Shown here piece after piece: positions 34,208-45,759 of a stretch of 64,000 bases of DNA (position 1 is the stretch's first letter; each line of letters begins with the position of its first letter). Both the position numbers and the translations under genes were made by a program. Below the pieces are notes generated by a model. It ran no database searches and was not told the origin of the DNA. It saw nothing but the letters and a program-made list of their open reading frames with translations. Source of the DNA: Epichloe hybrida (Eukaryota > Ascomycota > Sordariomycetes > Hypocreales > Clavicipitaceae); NCBI GenBank assembly GCA_019022495.1, contig JAFEKR010000009.1:310001-374000 (forward strand), written 5' to 3'.

Positions 34208-36184
34208 ATGGGGACTTCTCCTACAACCGAATCGAAGCCCCCCCAACCGTCCAGCAACAAGACATCACGACAAGGTGAGCCACATCGAGCCTCTTCTTGA
34301 GCCTCATTTCCTTCCTATTCCATCTACTGCACCATTGCCACACTTGTCTCCTTGGCCCGTTGTCCCAACGCATCGCACTTTTGCCTCGTTGCTCTTCTCC
34401 ACCCGTCGTCATCCACGTCACATCAACCCCCCTCCCCCCCCCTTCACCCATCATCCCCTTCTCATCTGAGCCTCAATCTCGGGGAGTTGCAACCAGTCAT
34501 CATCGTCAGCTCTACTAACAAAGTCGGTTATTGTTGTTGCGACTACAGATCCAACCCCCGATTCCAAGCCCAACCCCGCCGTGAAGCCCGACGGTGCGTC
34601 TCATGTGGAACACGCGAAGCCTCTCGCGCCTCCTCCTCGACCAGGTCAACAATCCAAAGAAAATAACACACCCGACTTCTTCGCCGGCCAAGTTGGTGGA
34701 TCTCTCAGTCTGGAGCCCAATCCCTTCGAACAGTCTTTCGGGGGCGGCGGAGGCCCAGAGACTCCAGGAGGCACCAAACTGCCTTCTGTCGCATCATTAA
34801 CCTCGCCATCTTCGCTTCTCCCCGGCGGCAACTCGACACCTTTCAACTGGGGAGGTGGCTCGCTGCGCACCGGTCCCTTGAGCCCTGCCATGTTGTCAGG
34901 ACCAGCCAACGACTACTTCAGCGATACGCACCACCTCCGTGGAGGATTTCCGACCCCGAACGAGTCTTCGTTACGATCTGGCCTCACGCCCGGCGGTAGC
35001 GGGTCCATGTTCCCTGCCCCAAGCCCAAATTCTCAGGCCCTTTTTGCACAGCTCGCCAGCGGCGGCGCGACTCCCAGTACGCTCGACTTTCATCGAACTG
35101 CCATCAGCGCAGCTGCTGCCAAACGCGATCAAAACCCTCCTGGTCAACAACAAGGCCAGCAACAACACGTGCGGCAGCAACAAGAACAACAACAACAACA
35201 ACAGCAGCAGCAGCAGCAGCAAGTACAGCAACCAACCTCGCAGCCCTCTGATGTGCCTAACGGCACACCGAAAATTAAAACAGAGCCAAAACAAGCATCT
35301 GGGCCTTTCGACCCCCACGATAACGACGCCGCGAACGGGTTATTTATGCTGGCTCAGGGTGCACAGAGTAGAAACGGTACTCAAGCGTCAAACCGATTCA
35401 GCACTTCTGGCGCGCCTAGCCACGCTCATCCACCCCCAACATCTACTCAAAACGCAAACACATCGCCCCAAATGCCAAGTGGTAAAGGTGCATCGAGAGG
35501 GGTGAGCGAAGGGACCAATGGGTCTCAAGATAGCGAGCAGGCGAGACCTGCGGCCAAGGGCAAGGGCAAAAAGGGCGCAGCTGCGACAAATGGTAGAAGA
35601 AAAGCTGACGATCTACCACCGGCCAAGGCCCCCCACAGTAAAAAGGCAAAAGGCAATTCCAGTTCTGTGAATGGAAGTATTCCCGATTTCTCTGACGACG
35701 ACGACGACGATGACGACATGATGGGTGAAGACGGAAATCCGAAGGTGAAGATGACGGATGAGGAGAAACGCAAAAACTTCCTCGAAAGAAATCGGTACGC
35801 TTCGCTTTCTTCTTGTTAAATTTTAATTGCCTTGATGTTGAGGTTCTAACACCAAAGTTTAATAGTGTTGCTGCTCTCAAGTGTAGACAACGTAAGAAAC
35901 AGTGGCTCGCCAACCTGCAAAACAAGGTTGAAATGTACAGCAGTGAAAATGACGCCCTCACAGCGCAAATAACGCAGCTGAGAGAAGAGGTCGTCAACCT
36001 AAAGACATTACTCCTGGCCCACAAAGACTGCCCCGTTACTCAACAACAAGGTCTTCACGGGGCTTTCATGTCACAAGTTGTCGAGCCCTACAACTCCCAA
36101 ATGAACCCTTACGGAATGGCCGGGCCAATGTCTAATCAACAGCAGGTCATGGCCGGACAAGGAGTCCAGCGCCGTTTCTCATAG
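34208..36184 (+). CDS. atf1: Atf1/CREB-type bZIP stress transcription factor
   Basis: Exons 34208-34274, 34549-35794 and 35866-36184 give 543 aa. Both introns have CTAAC branch points, and the second splits the basic region exactly as NR|VAALKCRQ. The N-terminal half matches fungal Atf1/Aft1 proteins: LEPNPFEQSFGG, TKLPSVASLTSPSSLLPGG, and TPFNWGGGSLRTGPLSPAML, likely target of the Hog1/Sty1-type stress MAP kinase (several SP/TP sites). A Gln-rich stretch (35145-35232) and an Asp8 run precede the bZIP. The basic region KNFLERNRVAALKCRQRKKQW has the invariant Asn437 and Arg445, followed by a leucine zipper (about 450-490). It acts in the nucleus as a dimer on CRE sites, with roles in oxidative and osmotic stress, conidiation and secondary metabolism in relatives. 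The upstream CRE half-sites suggest autoregulation. Confidence 0.95.
35145..35232 (+). repeat. coding CAA/CAG repeat (polyGln) in bZIP gene
   Basis: Alternating CAA and CAG codons encode a Gln-rich tract with an uninterrupted run of about twelve Gln. Repeat length is likely polymorphic. Confidence 0.9.
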
Positions 36185-37620
36185 AATCAGCAGCGAGTAG
36201 CTGGTGAAGCACAGACGATTTTCTGGGACAATCAGGGGACAACATACTCTGCTGCGATGCGAATCGATGGCTCTTCACAGACATGACAAGTTCATGTCGA
36301 GCCTCGAGACAAAACGTCACCTTGCACCTCACCAGAAAGTGGCATAGACTCATTCAAAAGTCTGACAATCGTCATTTGACTCCGCTCGATCCCAACAAGC
36401 ACAAGTGCTTGGTTCGATCCTGTGAGCATAGGGGCTTTTCTCTTCACCATGTCGACCATATCTTGCCCTGTATAACAATCTATTATGAAATTGGACGATC
36501 TATTTGGGACTTGGTGTACGGAACTCCGGCAAAAGAGGCAGTGACTCTTCGGAGCACAAGCTTCAGGGGCTTGCTTTACTTTATTCAGACTTGGTTTCGT
36601 GTTGCAGGCCATGTGGCCTCTCTATGAGAGGTATGATTTGTTGATTGGCCTGTTGCACATTCATTTATGTACATTTCCACACAGCACACACATCAAAAGG
36701 TGTTGGAAGGGACGAGATCTGCTTTGTTTACACGTGGCGTTGCGGATGAACACGTAGCTTTGTTGACAACGTTTTGGTTTTCTTTGTTGGTGTGGACAGG
36801 CCTATCCAGTATCATTGCGGTAGCAATAGGCAATAAGAAGCTACGAAGAAGTACTAAGTTGAACAAGATATGGCTCGAGGCTAGTCATGTGTCACTGTGA
36901 TGTGTGAGTTTTTTTTTAAAGAAAAAAAAAAAGAATCCATAAAGGGAATTAAAAGGAAGGAGAGGGGAGAGGATTTATACACCACACTGCAAGTTCTGGC
37001 TGCATGAATCAAAGTGTTTTACGGATTATTCTGAGGTATAACGAATGAACTTGGCAAACTTTTTTGAGGGACTGACTGACTGATGCGCGCGCATTGGACC
37101 AATCACGCACTCGACTGGTATTTCTACGAGGCGGGGTGCAAAGTGGCCCAAAACGGCTTAGTGCAACGCAAGTCGTTGTCTTCGTCTCTCCCAAGGTAAA
37201 CAAGACGAGGCAGCTTCTCTCTACACGACAAAGCATCGCCATTTTTGCGCCTGGTGTTGCTCTCTGCCGAGCAGACTTTTTGTTTGCGCAATCCCGCTCT
37301 CGATTCGACAAGCCGAAAGTACATACGGAGATAAATCACCATACTACGTGCGCCGGCTGTCGAGCTCGAGCCAGACGCGGCATCGGTGACGCGACAAGTC
37401 TGCTCGAGAAGTCGAGACTCGATCGAAACTGCACATCGCCTCGCGCGACAGCCACCCCAGCAAGGTGGTTCACCACCATACCATCCATACTCATACTGCC
37501 CGCCACCATCGCCAAAGCCTCACGCAAACCGCCGACTTTGTACATTGAGCGGCCGGGCCGGCCCGTTACTCACATTCGACTTGCATAACTCGCCCCATGT
37601 AGCTCTTTCATTGGCCATCC
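36185..37620. other. intergenic region between bZIP and DSN1 genes
   Basis: No supported coding feature in 1.4 kb. It covers the bZIP 3' flank and the DSN1 promoter. A GGTTCGATCC string at 36413 was checked as a possible tRNA B box and has no fitting cloverleaf. A short A/T homopolymer stretch lies near 36908-36932. Confidence 0.5.
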
Positions 37621-39485
37621 ATGACGACTCTTGTGACGACTCAACAGGCGCTACAACTTCTTAGCATGAGCAACCAGCAAGAGCGCCGAAGAAGCAAGCG
37701 CCGTCCGGCTGGTAGGTTCTGTGCAGGCTCACACGGAGTCGAGGAAAGGCCGTGAGAAGGTTGAATGAAGTAAAGTATGCTAACCACTTTGGTCTGTAGC
37801 CGTGAATGATTTTGAACGCGACGATGATTTCCAGTTTGTTCGAAAATCGAAGCGGCCAAGGACGGAGGAGCCGGAGCCAGAGCCAGAGCCAGAGCCAGAG
37901 CCAGTGCCAGTGCCAGTGCCAGTGCCAGTGCCAGTGCCAGCGGCGACGACGACGTCGACAACAACAACAACAACAACAACAACGGGGAAAGGGACACGCG
38001 CAACTACCACAGAATCAGCATCAACGTCAATATCGGCTGCGGCCATCCCCGAGGGAGTTGCAGAGGCGGAACCCGGTCTCGTAGCGACGACTCCAGCCGG
38101 CCCGCCAACCTCAAAATCAACGTCGAGAACAGGACAGCGGAAATCCGCGCGGTTAAAAGGAAATGATGACAGTCCGAACGGGGAGGCACCACGAACGGAG
38201 AAGAGGTCGACGAGAAACAGCTCGCGGGCTGCAACGTCGGAGAGGGATGTTGACGGCGGTCTGGAGTCGCACGCGAATGGCGCACCGGGGGGCAGAGCGG
38301 ACCAGACCAAGACCAAGACCAAGACTTCGAAGCCGGTGAGACGATGGGAGCCGTCACCAACGCCGCGAAGACCAACGGAGTCGTCCAAGATTGCGCTGCC
38401 CATGAGCGACACACCGGTCATCAATCGAAACAAGGAGATGCGGAAGAAGGGGGGCAAATCGAATAGACGGAGCAGTCTGGGATCGCGAGGTCGGAGGGCC
38501 AGCTCGCTGATTGACAATGGGCAGACGGCGATACCGCATCGCGACGTTGACCCCAAGGAATTCTACAAACATATCGCGGGGGACCTGCCGGAGCCGAGGA
38601 GGATGAAGCAGCTGTTGATGTGGTGCGGCGAGCGGGCGCTGCCTCAGAAGCCGCCTCACGGAACGGCCAATTCAGAAGCCATCCTGGGCGGTACGTAAAC
38701 GTCTACATCAGTCGTCATGCGAAGTCCATTGCGTCTTCTTCCTTCCTTCTCCTCTATATCCTTGCTAACGAACGATTGGGGAAAAACAGCGCGAGCAATC
38801 CAAGACCAAATACTAAAAGACTATGCTCTACGGTCCGACTTCTCAGACTGGTTCAACCGAGACGACGATTCACCATCCAGCACCGCCATTCTTCAACCGA
38901 ACCCCCGGAATATAGAACTCGATGACAAGTTAGCCGCGCTAGAGGCAAAGATACAAAGGTAGCAAGCAGCCAAACCAGCCAGCCATATGCCCACCCCTCT
39001 CTCATCTACTACCATCATTGAACGAACGCCCATCTAACCCATCCAGGCTACAAGAAGAAAAACAAGCCTGGCAAGCTATCCGCAACCCAGCACCGCCCGA
39101 CATGCCACCCATCTATGAAGACGACTCGCCAACCGTCCAACTCCCCGATTTCTCGCTCCTCGAACCCGAAGAAGGCAAGATCAGAAGCTACCTCGCCGAT
39201 GAACTTGTCCCCTTCGAGACGGCCCGCTCGCAGATGGAATCCCGCGTCCGTACCGTCCAGTCTTTGCTGGAGTTGGAGATTGACCAGTTGGCAGACAATG
39301 TGCACAAGCTCGAGCAGCGCGTCCTCGTGGCGGGCCGGCAGGCGGATGTGGCGCTGGGCCTCGCGGCGAGGAGGCTGAAGGAGAGGGAGAGGCTGGAGAG
39401 GGAGAGGGCGGGAACGAGCGAGATGCCCTTGATGGAGGTGCTGAGGGGGTTGAGCGGCATTTTGCCCCCCGGGAAGGAGGGGTGA
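37621..39485 (+). CDS. dsn1: kinetochore MIND/Mis12 complex subunit DSN1 (Mis13)
   Basis: Exons 37621-37711, 37800-38690, 38790-38958 and 39047-39485 give 529 aa. All three introns have GT donors, AG acceptors and CTAAC branch points. The N-terminus RRRSKRRP and the centre (RRSSLGSRGRRASSLIDNGQ) match fungal Mis13/Dsn1. The latter is the basic Ser-rich motif phosphorylated by Aurora B in relatives. The conserved domain follows: FYKHIAGDLPEPRRMKQLLMW, AIQDQILKDYALRSDFSDWF, NPRNIELDDKLAALEAKIQRL, then a coiled-coil tail (IDQLADNVHKLEQRVLVAG) and LRGLSGILP. Dsn1 assembles with Mtw1, Nnf1 and Nsl1 and links CENP-C to Ndc80 at the kinetochore. An expanded Glu-Pro/Val-Pro then Thr-rich tract is unusual low complexity. 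A start at 37666 is possible. Confidence 0.93.
37870..37982 (+). repeat. coding hexanucleotide and CAA repeats in DSN1
   Basis: Tandem GAGCCA then GTGCCA units encode (EP)n and (VP)n, followed by an ACA/ACG-rich stretch encoding poly-Thr. All keep the frame. The tract lies in the disordered N-terminal part. Confidence 0.92.
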
Positions 39486-39492
39486 CGAGTGC

Positions 39493-39538
<46 letters not shown>

Positions 39539-40077
39539 CGTGTGATGAGTTATGAGGGATTGACTTGTGCTACTTTTTTTTTTTTTTTTTTTCTGATGAT
39601 GATTTGTGGGTTGATTTGATTTGCTTCTCGAAATGGATACGGACATGGATACCTTAGCGTGGCGTGGGGAGTTGGAAATTGAGATTGCTTTGTCAGCTTT
39701 TGATGGCTTGACGGCTTGGCGGGTTCGATTTGGCGGTGGATGCTGTTTGTTGCCTTTTGTCGCCTTTTTGTCATGTTGGCGATGCTGCTGCTCATGGCTC
39801 GGCATGCTGTGGTGCCATGTGACCCAACCTCACCCATTCGTCGTCAACATGTTTGTGTACGTACATCACAATCGCCGTGTCACAGCCACTGCCCTGGTTT
39901 TCATCTCATCACACTGCATGTGGTCTACAGCCAATTTTTTGTATTCCAGGTCCTATGGGACGCGGAATGCCCAAGGAGGTCCCAAACCCGTACATTACAC
40001 TAAACGTGTGTGCCCCCCTCAAGGGCCAACGCCGCGATGCAGCAAACCCCCCCAGTTCTCCGTCCGAGGGTCGACAT
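39486..40077. other. convergent intergenic region
   Basis: It lies between the DSN1 stop and the SDHAF2 stop. It contains a (TTG)n microsatellite at 39494-39537, a poly-T run at about 39573-39592 and no supported gene. Confidence 0.6.
39494..39537. repeat. (TTG)n microsatellite
   Basis: About 14 copies of TTG directly after the DSN1 stop codon, within its likely 3' UTR. Confidence 0.95.
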
Positions 40078-40801
40078 TCACCCCAAATCTATCCCCCCCA
40101 GCGCCGGCATAAAAGCCATTCCCTCCCCTTCCCCCTCCACACTCCTGCTCCTCACGTGGTCCCTCAGCATGTCGAGAATCTGGCTGCCCCTCCACCGGTG
40201 CGGCACAGGCCGATACGCGGGCTTGAAGTTGCCCACCGTCTGCGCCCACTCGCCCGAGGGTGGTTCCGCGCGCACGACGCCATCGTCCGCCGGGTTCGTC
40301 GAGGGGATCCCGTCCGACGACGGCTCGCGCTGCGTGGCCCAGTAGTAGATGTCCCAGTCGTTTTCGTCGAGAAGCAGGTCGTACTGCGTGAGGAGGTCGG
40401 ACGGCATGGTGGGGAGGTGCATCTTGGCAAACGTCGATAGGAGGAGGTCACTTTCGAGGGTGCCTCTCTTGCGGGATTGATCTGCCAAAAGAAAAAAAGG
40501 AAAAAAAAAAAATTTAAAAAATTTGGCGTGAGTTGTGTGGTCAAGGAGAGAAGAGGCAAAGACAACACAACAAAGAACAAAACGCACATAGTAACCTGGC
40601 TCGCTTGGTGTTGTCGTCTTCACCGGTTCTTCGGAGCGGCGCAACGCGGAACTTGATGCCTTGGAGCTCGCCGACGCCCAGCTCGCCGGGTTGTTGCGGA
40701 GGACTGGGGGCGGCGCTGTGTGAGCGGGTGGCGAGGCGGAGGGCGCGGATGGTGAGGAGGGCGCGTCGGGCTGCGGTGGCGGGGCGGAGGGCAGAGGCCA
40801 T
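40078..40801 (-). CDS. sdh5: succinate dehydrogenase assembly factor 2 (SDHA flavinylation)
   Basis: Minus-strand exons 40801-40588 and 40481-40078 give 205 aa. The intron (40482-40587, GTGCGT donor, GGCAG acceptor) joins RARLLY|QSRKRG, the most conserved block of the family. The N-terminus ([21 protein letters not shown]) is Arg/Ala-rich without acidic residues, a mitochondrial presequence. The core is [17 protein letters not shown], then [16 protein letters not shown]. In the family this matrix protein binds the flavoprotein Sdh1 and promotes covalent FAD attachment. The C-terminal part after IYYWATQ is Ser/Gly-rich and less conserved. Length is typical for fungi. The neighbours are unrelated housekeeping genes. 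Confidence 0.94.
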
Positions 40802-41345
40802 GATGTGTTGATGTGTTGCTGGTTTATTCTGTTTGTTGTTGTTGATGGGATTGCAGAGTGAAGAAGATGGGAAGAAGAGATGGATGGATGGTTGTGGGAG
40901 TGCAGGTGTTAGTTATTATAAAGGCTGACCGAGTGGAAGTGGCTCAGCTCAGCTGGATGCGGATGCGGTTCCACACGCGGGACATGACACATGATGATGG
41001 ATTGCACACAACACGTCCACACCGAAACACACACACACACACAACAATGACCACATTTGCTCGTTCCCATCCATCATACCATACCCCTCTACCGTACAAT
41101 CCCATGCATCGAGACCGACCATCATCTTATATTTTATCCCCCTCATCGTCCATCATCATGTACAAACGCCGCATACCAGGTGAATTCAAGAAGAAAGAAG
41201 ATGGCCTTTTCTTTCCCCAAACGCTCCTTCCTAGCCTCGGGGCTTATTAATATTTCTTTCTTCTCTCTCCTTCGATCCATCATTCGTGAAGGGAATCGCC
41301 CTGACAAAGCATAAAACTACCTGATATCCCAAACTGCCCGACCCC
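40802..41345. promoter_or_regulatory. upstream region of SDHAF2 gene and 3' flank of ERV25
   Basis: This 544-bp non-coding stretch includes a short (AC)n tract at about 41024-41043. It should hold the SDHAF2 promoter and the ERV25 terminator. No specific element is recognised. Confidence 0.5.
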
Positions 41346-42197
41346 TTAGATAAGATGCTTGGAGCGGAAGTACGCACGCAGATACATAATCTGCCAGGCC
41401 CAAAGACCGATGAGGATCCACGTCGTGGTGACGCCAAACCACTTGACACGGTTGTTGGTGCTCTCATTCGTATCACGCAGCTTCTGTTCCCGTACACGCA
41501 GGTAGTCCATCTCGTGGACAATCTCCTCGGCGAGCTCCTCAACACGACGCAACTCGGCCTCCATGGGCTTGAGCTTCTCAGTGGCCTGGATGGCGCTCCA
41601 GTCCTTGGCGTCGGCGCCGATGTCGATGTCGAGCTCGATGTGACGCGAGGCGGGATTAGGTCGACGCGCTGTGGCAGCTATATGTTAGCAAAGGAGTCCC
41701 TCCATTGTTTCGTTCGTAGATGACAAAAAAAGGGCCCTCTCCGGCTCAAGATGACGTACATCCCGAAAACATATTCTCGAAGCAGACATCAAAAGAAACA
41801 TCCGCATGGCTCTGGAACGTGACTCTCGACTCGCCAACGATATCTCTCGGTCGGCCGTACTCGTTGCCCAATGAATCGCGGACCTAGAACACACACACGT
41901 GTACACACGCAAAACGTTAGACAAGACCCCTCCCCTCATTCATATATATCGTCACGCTCGTTTCCATCAATCCCAACATACATGCATGTTGACAACCATT
42001 CCGTCGCCCTTGAACCCGTCCACCGTAGCCGTCACAACAACAAGCGTCTCCTGGCCGACAAAGTTGCGAATGCATCTCTCCTTTTTGTGGCTCTCGCCAC
42101 CGCTGTGCGCAACCAGGTCGAACTTGAGGGCGTTGGCCACCCCAATGAGCAGCAATAAGCTACCGAGCCATTGTAGTGTCGAGCGATGTGCCGCCAT
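41346..42197 (-). CDS. erv25: p24-family COPII cargo receptor Erv25
   Basis: Minus-strand exons 42197-41982, 41883-41760 and 41668-41346 give 220 aa. Donors are GTATGT and GTACGT, and the last intron has a GCTAAC branch. The protein has a signal peptide ([23 protein letters not shown]). A GOLD domain follows, with the conserved Cys pair (KKERCIRNF and FDVCFEN) that forms a disulfide. Then come a coiled-coil neck ([39 protein letters not shown], in parts), one transmembrane helix ([16 protein letters not shown]) and the short cytosolic tail [10 protein letters not shown] with aromatic and basic sorting signals. Erv25 works with Emp24 and other p24 proteins in ER-to-Golgi transport, for example of GPI-anchored proteins. 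It is divergent with the U1-C gene across 418 bp. Confidence 0.95.
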
Positions 42198-42615
42198 GGC
42201 CGTATGTGCGTTCTTCTTCTTGTACCCCTTTTGACGTCGGCAAAAAAAACAAAGGTTGTTGCACCAGAAAGGATCGAGAGGCTCGTCGGATGCGGGAATG
42301 GAGAAAGGAGCACCACAACTGCCAGCTTTTTACCTTTGTTGCAAGGTGTCGCATTTGAATGGGAGCTGCGAAAGGGGACTGAATGGACAAGGGGGCCGGG
42401 CGGATTTCTTGACCAATCAGAGCTTCTCACCTCATCGCTCCTGCCTGCAGCGCCCCTTGGAGACAAGTCACGTGTGGGACCGGGGGGGCATGGACCCGGC
42501 TTGCAGCCAGCCTCGTTAGCAAGCTCGACTTCCCTCGGATTTGACGAGAGGGTCAACAACACTGTCAGACTTGCCATTTCTTCGTCCTGCGCGAAAGCAG
42601 TTGCGCCACTTCAAC
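42198..42615. promoter_or_regulatory. shared bidirectional promoter region ERV25 / U1-C
   Basis: The 418-bp stretch lies between two divergent start codons. A CCAATCAG box (ACCAATCAGAGC) at about 42412-42423 lies roughly midway and could serve both genes. No coding feature is supported. Confidence 0.5.
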
Positions 42616-43496
42616 ATGCCGAAATGTAAGTTTCTTCATCTTAAAAATCCTCACATGTAACTTTTTTCACGCGGTGCTAACTCGAGAACCAGTCTTCTGT
42701 AAGCCATCACCCACTCGCCATACCCGAAATGACCCATCCATCGACAGAACTAACCTCCCGACTCTAGGCGACTATTGCGATGTCTACCTTACGCACGACT
42801 CCATGAGCGTGCGAAAGGCTCATAATAGTGGAAAGAACCATTTGCGAAATGTCGTCGACTACTATCAGCGTAAGATGCACCGGCCCGTCCCTACTTTCCT
42901 CACCTGCGACCAGAGGGCCATCCAAGCTGACATACAGCTTTAGAGATCGGACACGAGAAGGCTCAATCGGTCATTGACTCCATCACCTCATCGTACGCTG
43001 CTGAGGGTCAAGCACATGCCAATCCCATGTTGCCGCAAAACCAGCCTGGCAATGCCTTTCCCCCGCCGTTTCCCTTCCCAGGTGAGGCTTGTTACTCCGT
43101 CGTCGTCTCGTGAGCCGTGGCCGATTTGACTGACTCTCTCTATCTCTAGGCGGCCCTCCTCCGTTCCCCGGTATGCCTGGTGCTCCCCCGGGACAGTTTC
43201 CCGGAATGCCTCCTCCTCCTGGTGGTGGCCGTGGTATCCCTGGCATGCCTCCCTTCCCTCCCGGCCCCAACGGTCTACCTATCCCCCCTCCTGGCGGTTT
43301 ACCATTTCCACCTCCCGGTGGTTTGCCGTTCCCTCCTCCAGGTGCCGCTGGTGCGCCGCCGGGCTTTCCTGGAATGCCAGGTATGCCAGTCATGCCACCG
43401 CCCGGTCAAGGATTTCCTCCTGGATCTGCCCCTCCGGGCTTTCCTCCACCGGGTGTCGGTGCTCCAGGGGCTCCTCCTGGACATGAGAGAAGGTGA
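42616..43496 (+). CDS. yhc1: U1 small nuclear ribonucleoprotein C
   Basis: Exons 42616-42625, 42693-42698, 42768-42869, 42944-43081 and 43150-43496 give 200 aa. The second exon is a 6-nt microexon (TCTTCT). It is needed to build the invariant N-terminus [17 protein letters not shown], and without it two essential residues are lost. The matrin-type C2H2 zinc finger uses Cys6, Cys9, His24 and His30. It is followed by [19 protein letters not shown], then a long Pro/Gly/Met-rich tail with PPPG repeats typical of fungal U1-C. In the U1 snRNP, U1-C stabilises the pairing of U1 snRNA with the 5' splice site. Each of the two introns flanking the microexon has a CTAAC branch. Placement of every exon boundary is consistent in phase. 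Confidence 0.95.
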
Positions 43497-44292
43497 AGAG
43501 ATGTGGTCGGTGAAACGGATTGTATCATGCCCTAGTTAGGCAGGACGGAGGTTCTATTTGCTTTCCTTATTTTCTTCTCCTTTGTTCATGGGGTGGGGTG
43601 CATTTGAAGCTTCAGTCTGCATTTGGCGTTAAGGTCAAGGTCGGAAAATAAGCCATGGCATCGTGGTAAGACTGTAGAAGCATGGCCACATTTGATTTTC
43701 ATCAGGCACTGTTCAAGACTCAAACACATGATACAAATTGACTAGGGTTGTACAAATCAATGCACAGATCTTTGTTCATTGGCAAGCGTACATGCAAAGA
43801 CAACGTGTGGCTGTCGAAAAATCTCGACCCGGCCGTTATATCCATAATACAAGATGCTCAACCGGCCCCATCTGGTCATCTGCCCACCAGGATAGATGAA
43901 GACGCGACTAATTAATCCATTTGTGAAAATCAACTGCGATCCTCTCTTGCGCGAACATCATTTCAACGCCCGAACAAACAAACAAACAAACAAACAAACA
44001 AACACACAAACAAGTAACCAAGCACCCCGAAAAATGTCTAAACCCCTTCGATCCATGAGCTGGATATAGTGCCATCTTGTCGTAATAGTCGCTGTAGTCA
44101 TAAACCCGTCACATCATGGCCATCGTAAATTTTTGCCCACACCAACTATGTGCATGATAACATGATGGTAAGCTTTCTAGGCGTTCCGCCTTTAGATCTT
44201 CGTAATTCCCCTTTCCCTCTTTCCTTGACGTTTTCTTCCTTCTGTTTGCTCTTCGTCCACATACGAGTGGCTCTTTCTTTGGCGGTCCAAGT
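43497..44292. other. convergent intergenic region
   Basis: It lies between the U1-C stop and the stop of the large disordered protein. It contains an (AAAC)n microsatellite at 43972-44003 and no supported gene. Confidence 0.6.
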
Positions 44293-45727
44293 TCAGTTGG
44301 GGTGATGAGCCTGTTGGTTTTTGACAGTGCTCGATCGAATCACCTCACCAACTCCATCGCGGACTTCTCGGGGTCCGCTAATCATCTGCCGAAGCTCCTG
44401 TGTTCGCTTTTCCCTGCGCCTCTCACTCCACTTTCTCGTGAGGCTGGGCATTCTTTCAAAGCGACTGCTGAGAGAGGAAGATCGTCGTAGTCTGTCACTG
44501 CTGCGGCGTCTCCGCGAGCTGTGAACACGCCAAAACCCTTTCTGAGAATTGCCCTCTGATGCTGGTCTTCGCTCTTTTTGAAACCCCATTGACTGCCGCT
44601 TCAACGAGTTCTCGCTCGATCGTCGCCGCATTACCTTCAAATTTCCACTAGGAGTTCGTCGAATTGTGCGGCGCTCGGGTCCCTGGACATCGTCCATGTG
44701 ATATTGATACTCTGGTCGTGTAGGCAAGATGGTAAATATGTTCTTTACTTTTGCGCTTAGACTCCGTTTCAGGGGTCGTGGTCGATTGTCTATCGGAGGG
44801 TATCGGTAGATCTCCTCTACCCTTTCACTAGCACGACGACAACTAGAGCAATCGCAGTCGCCGGCGTCATTAGCCCACTGCGGCCGCCAGTGAGGATGCA
44901 GCTTATCCTGTTCCGCCGGTTCACCTTTTTTTTGGCCGTAGGCGAGGTCCACGTCCGGATTAAGAAACCCAGGCCTCTCGAGATCAACCGAGTTACGTTC
45001 ATTGCGTGATACAGAAAAGGTTCTCGTCAAGAAGCCTGGACGTTTTGATTCTGAGGGCGGGGAGCTGATGGAGTGCCTTCGTCTGCTTAGTGCTCTCCTC
45101 ACGAGAGAGGGCCGGCGACCAGGTTTCTCAGCCGAAACCTCATGAAAGTTACCCAGCTGCACCAGCCTTTCCTCAGCTGGGGTAAGACCTGATGGAGTGG
45201 CAGGGATGAAATTGATTGCTGGCGGATGAACAGGCGGATTAGGGGGCGAGCGGGGATTTCGAAGCGGCGAATCCACCTCTTCCAGAGATTGTCGTTGCTC
45301 TGGCGTCAAGACACCCACTTCAGGGCTTGTGGTAGTGAATCCGGGGGTTTCGTTCGACTCCGCCTGCTCAAGGCCCTGTCTGTTGCATCAGTTGCATCTT
45401 GCGGTTTGGCAGGATGATTGATCCTTAACACTGAGGAGTTCTGATGTGGATACATGTGCACAGCCTGGGCCTCCGATACTTCTGGAGCCGTCCAATTTGT
45501 TTCCATGGACATTACAGAGAATGGGGTTGTGCGAGACGAGTGCTTTCTTGCCGAAGCAGCATCATCATGATGATCCGCACCGAAAGGACCTTGTCCGTAA
45601 TCCCCATCAGACCGAGACGTCTGTGGGGACTGAATCGAGATGATAGGCGAAGCTGCATTTTGAGATGTCGGTACGATGGCGACCTTTGCCTGCGTAGCCG
45701 TGTGACTTGCTGGCTCCGTTACCATTA

Positions 45728-45759
<32 letters not shown>

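Noticed and set aside
36400..36430. GGTTCGATCC as a tRNA B box
   Set aside because: No A box or acceptor/anticodon stems of tRNA form can be found around it.
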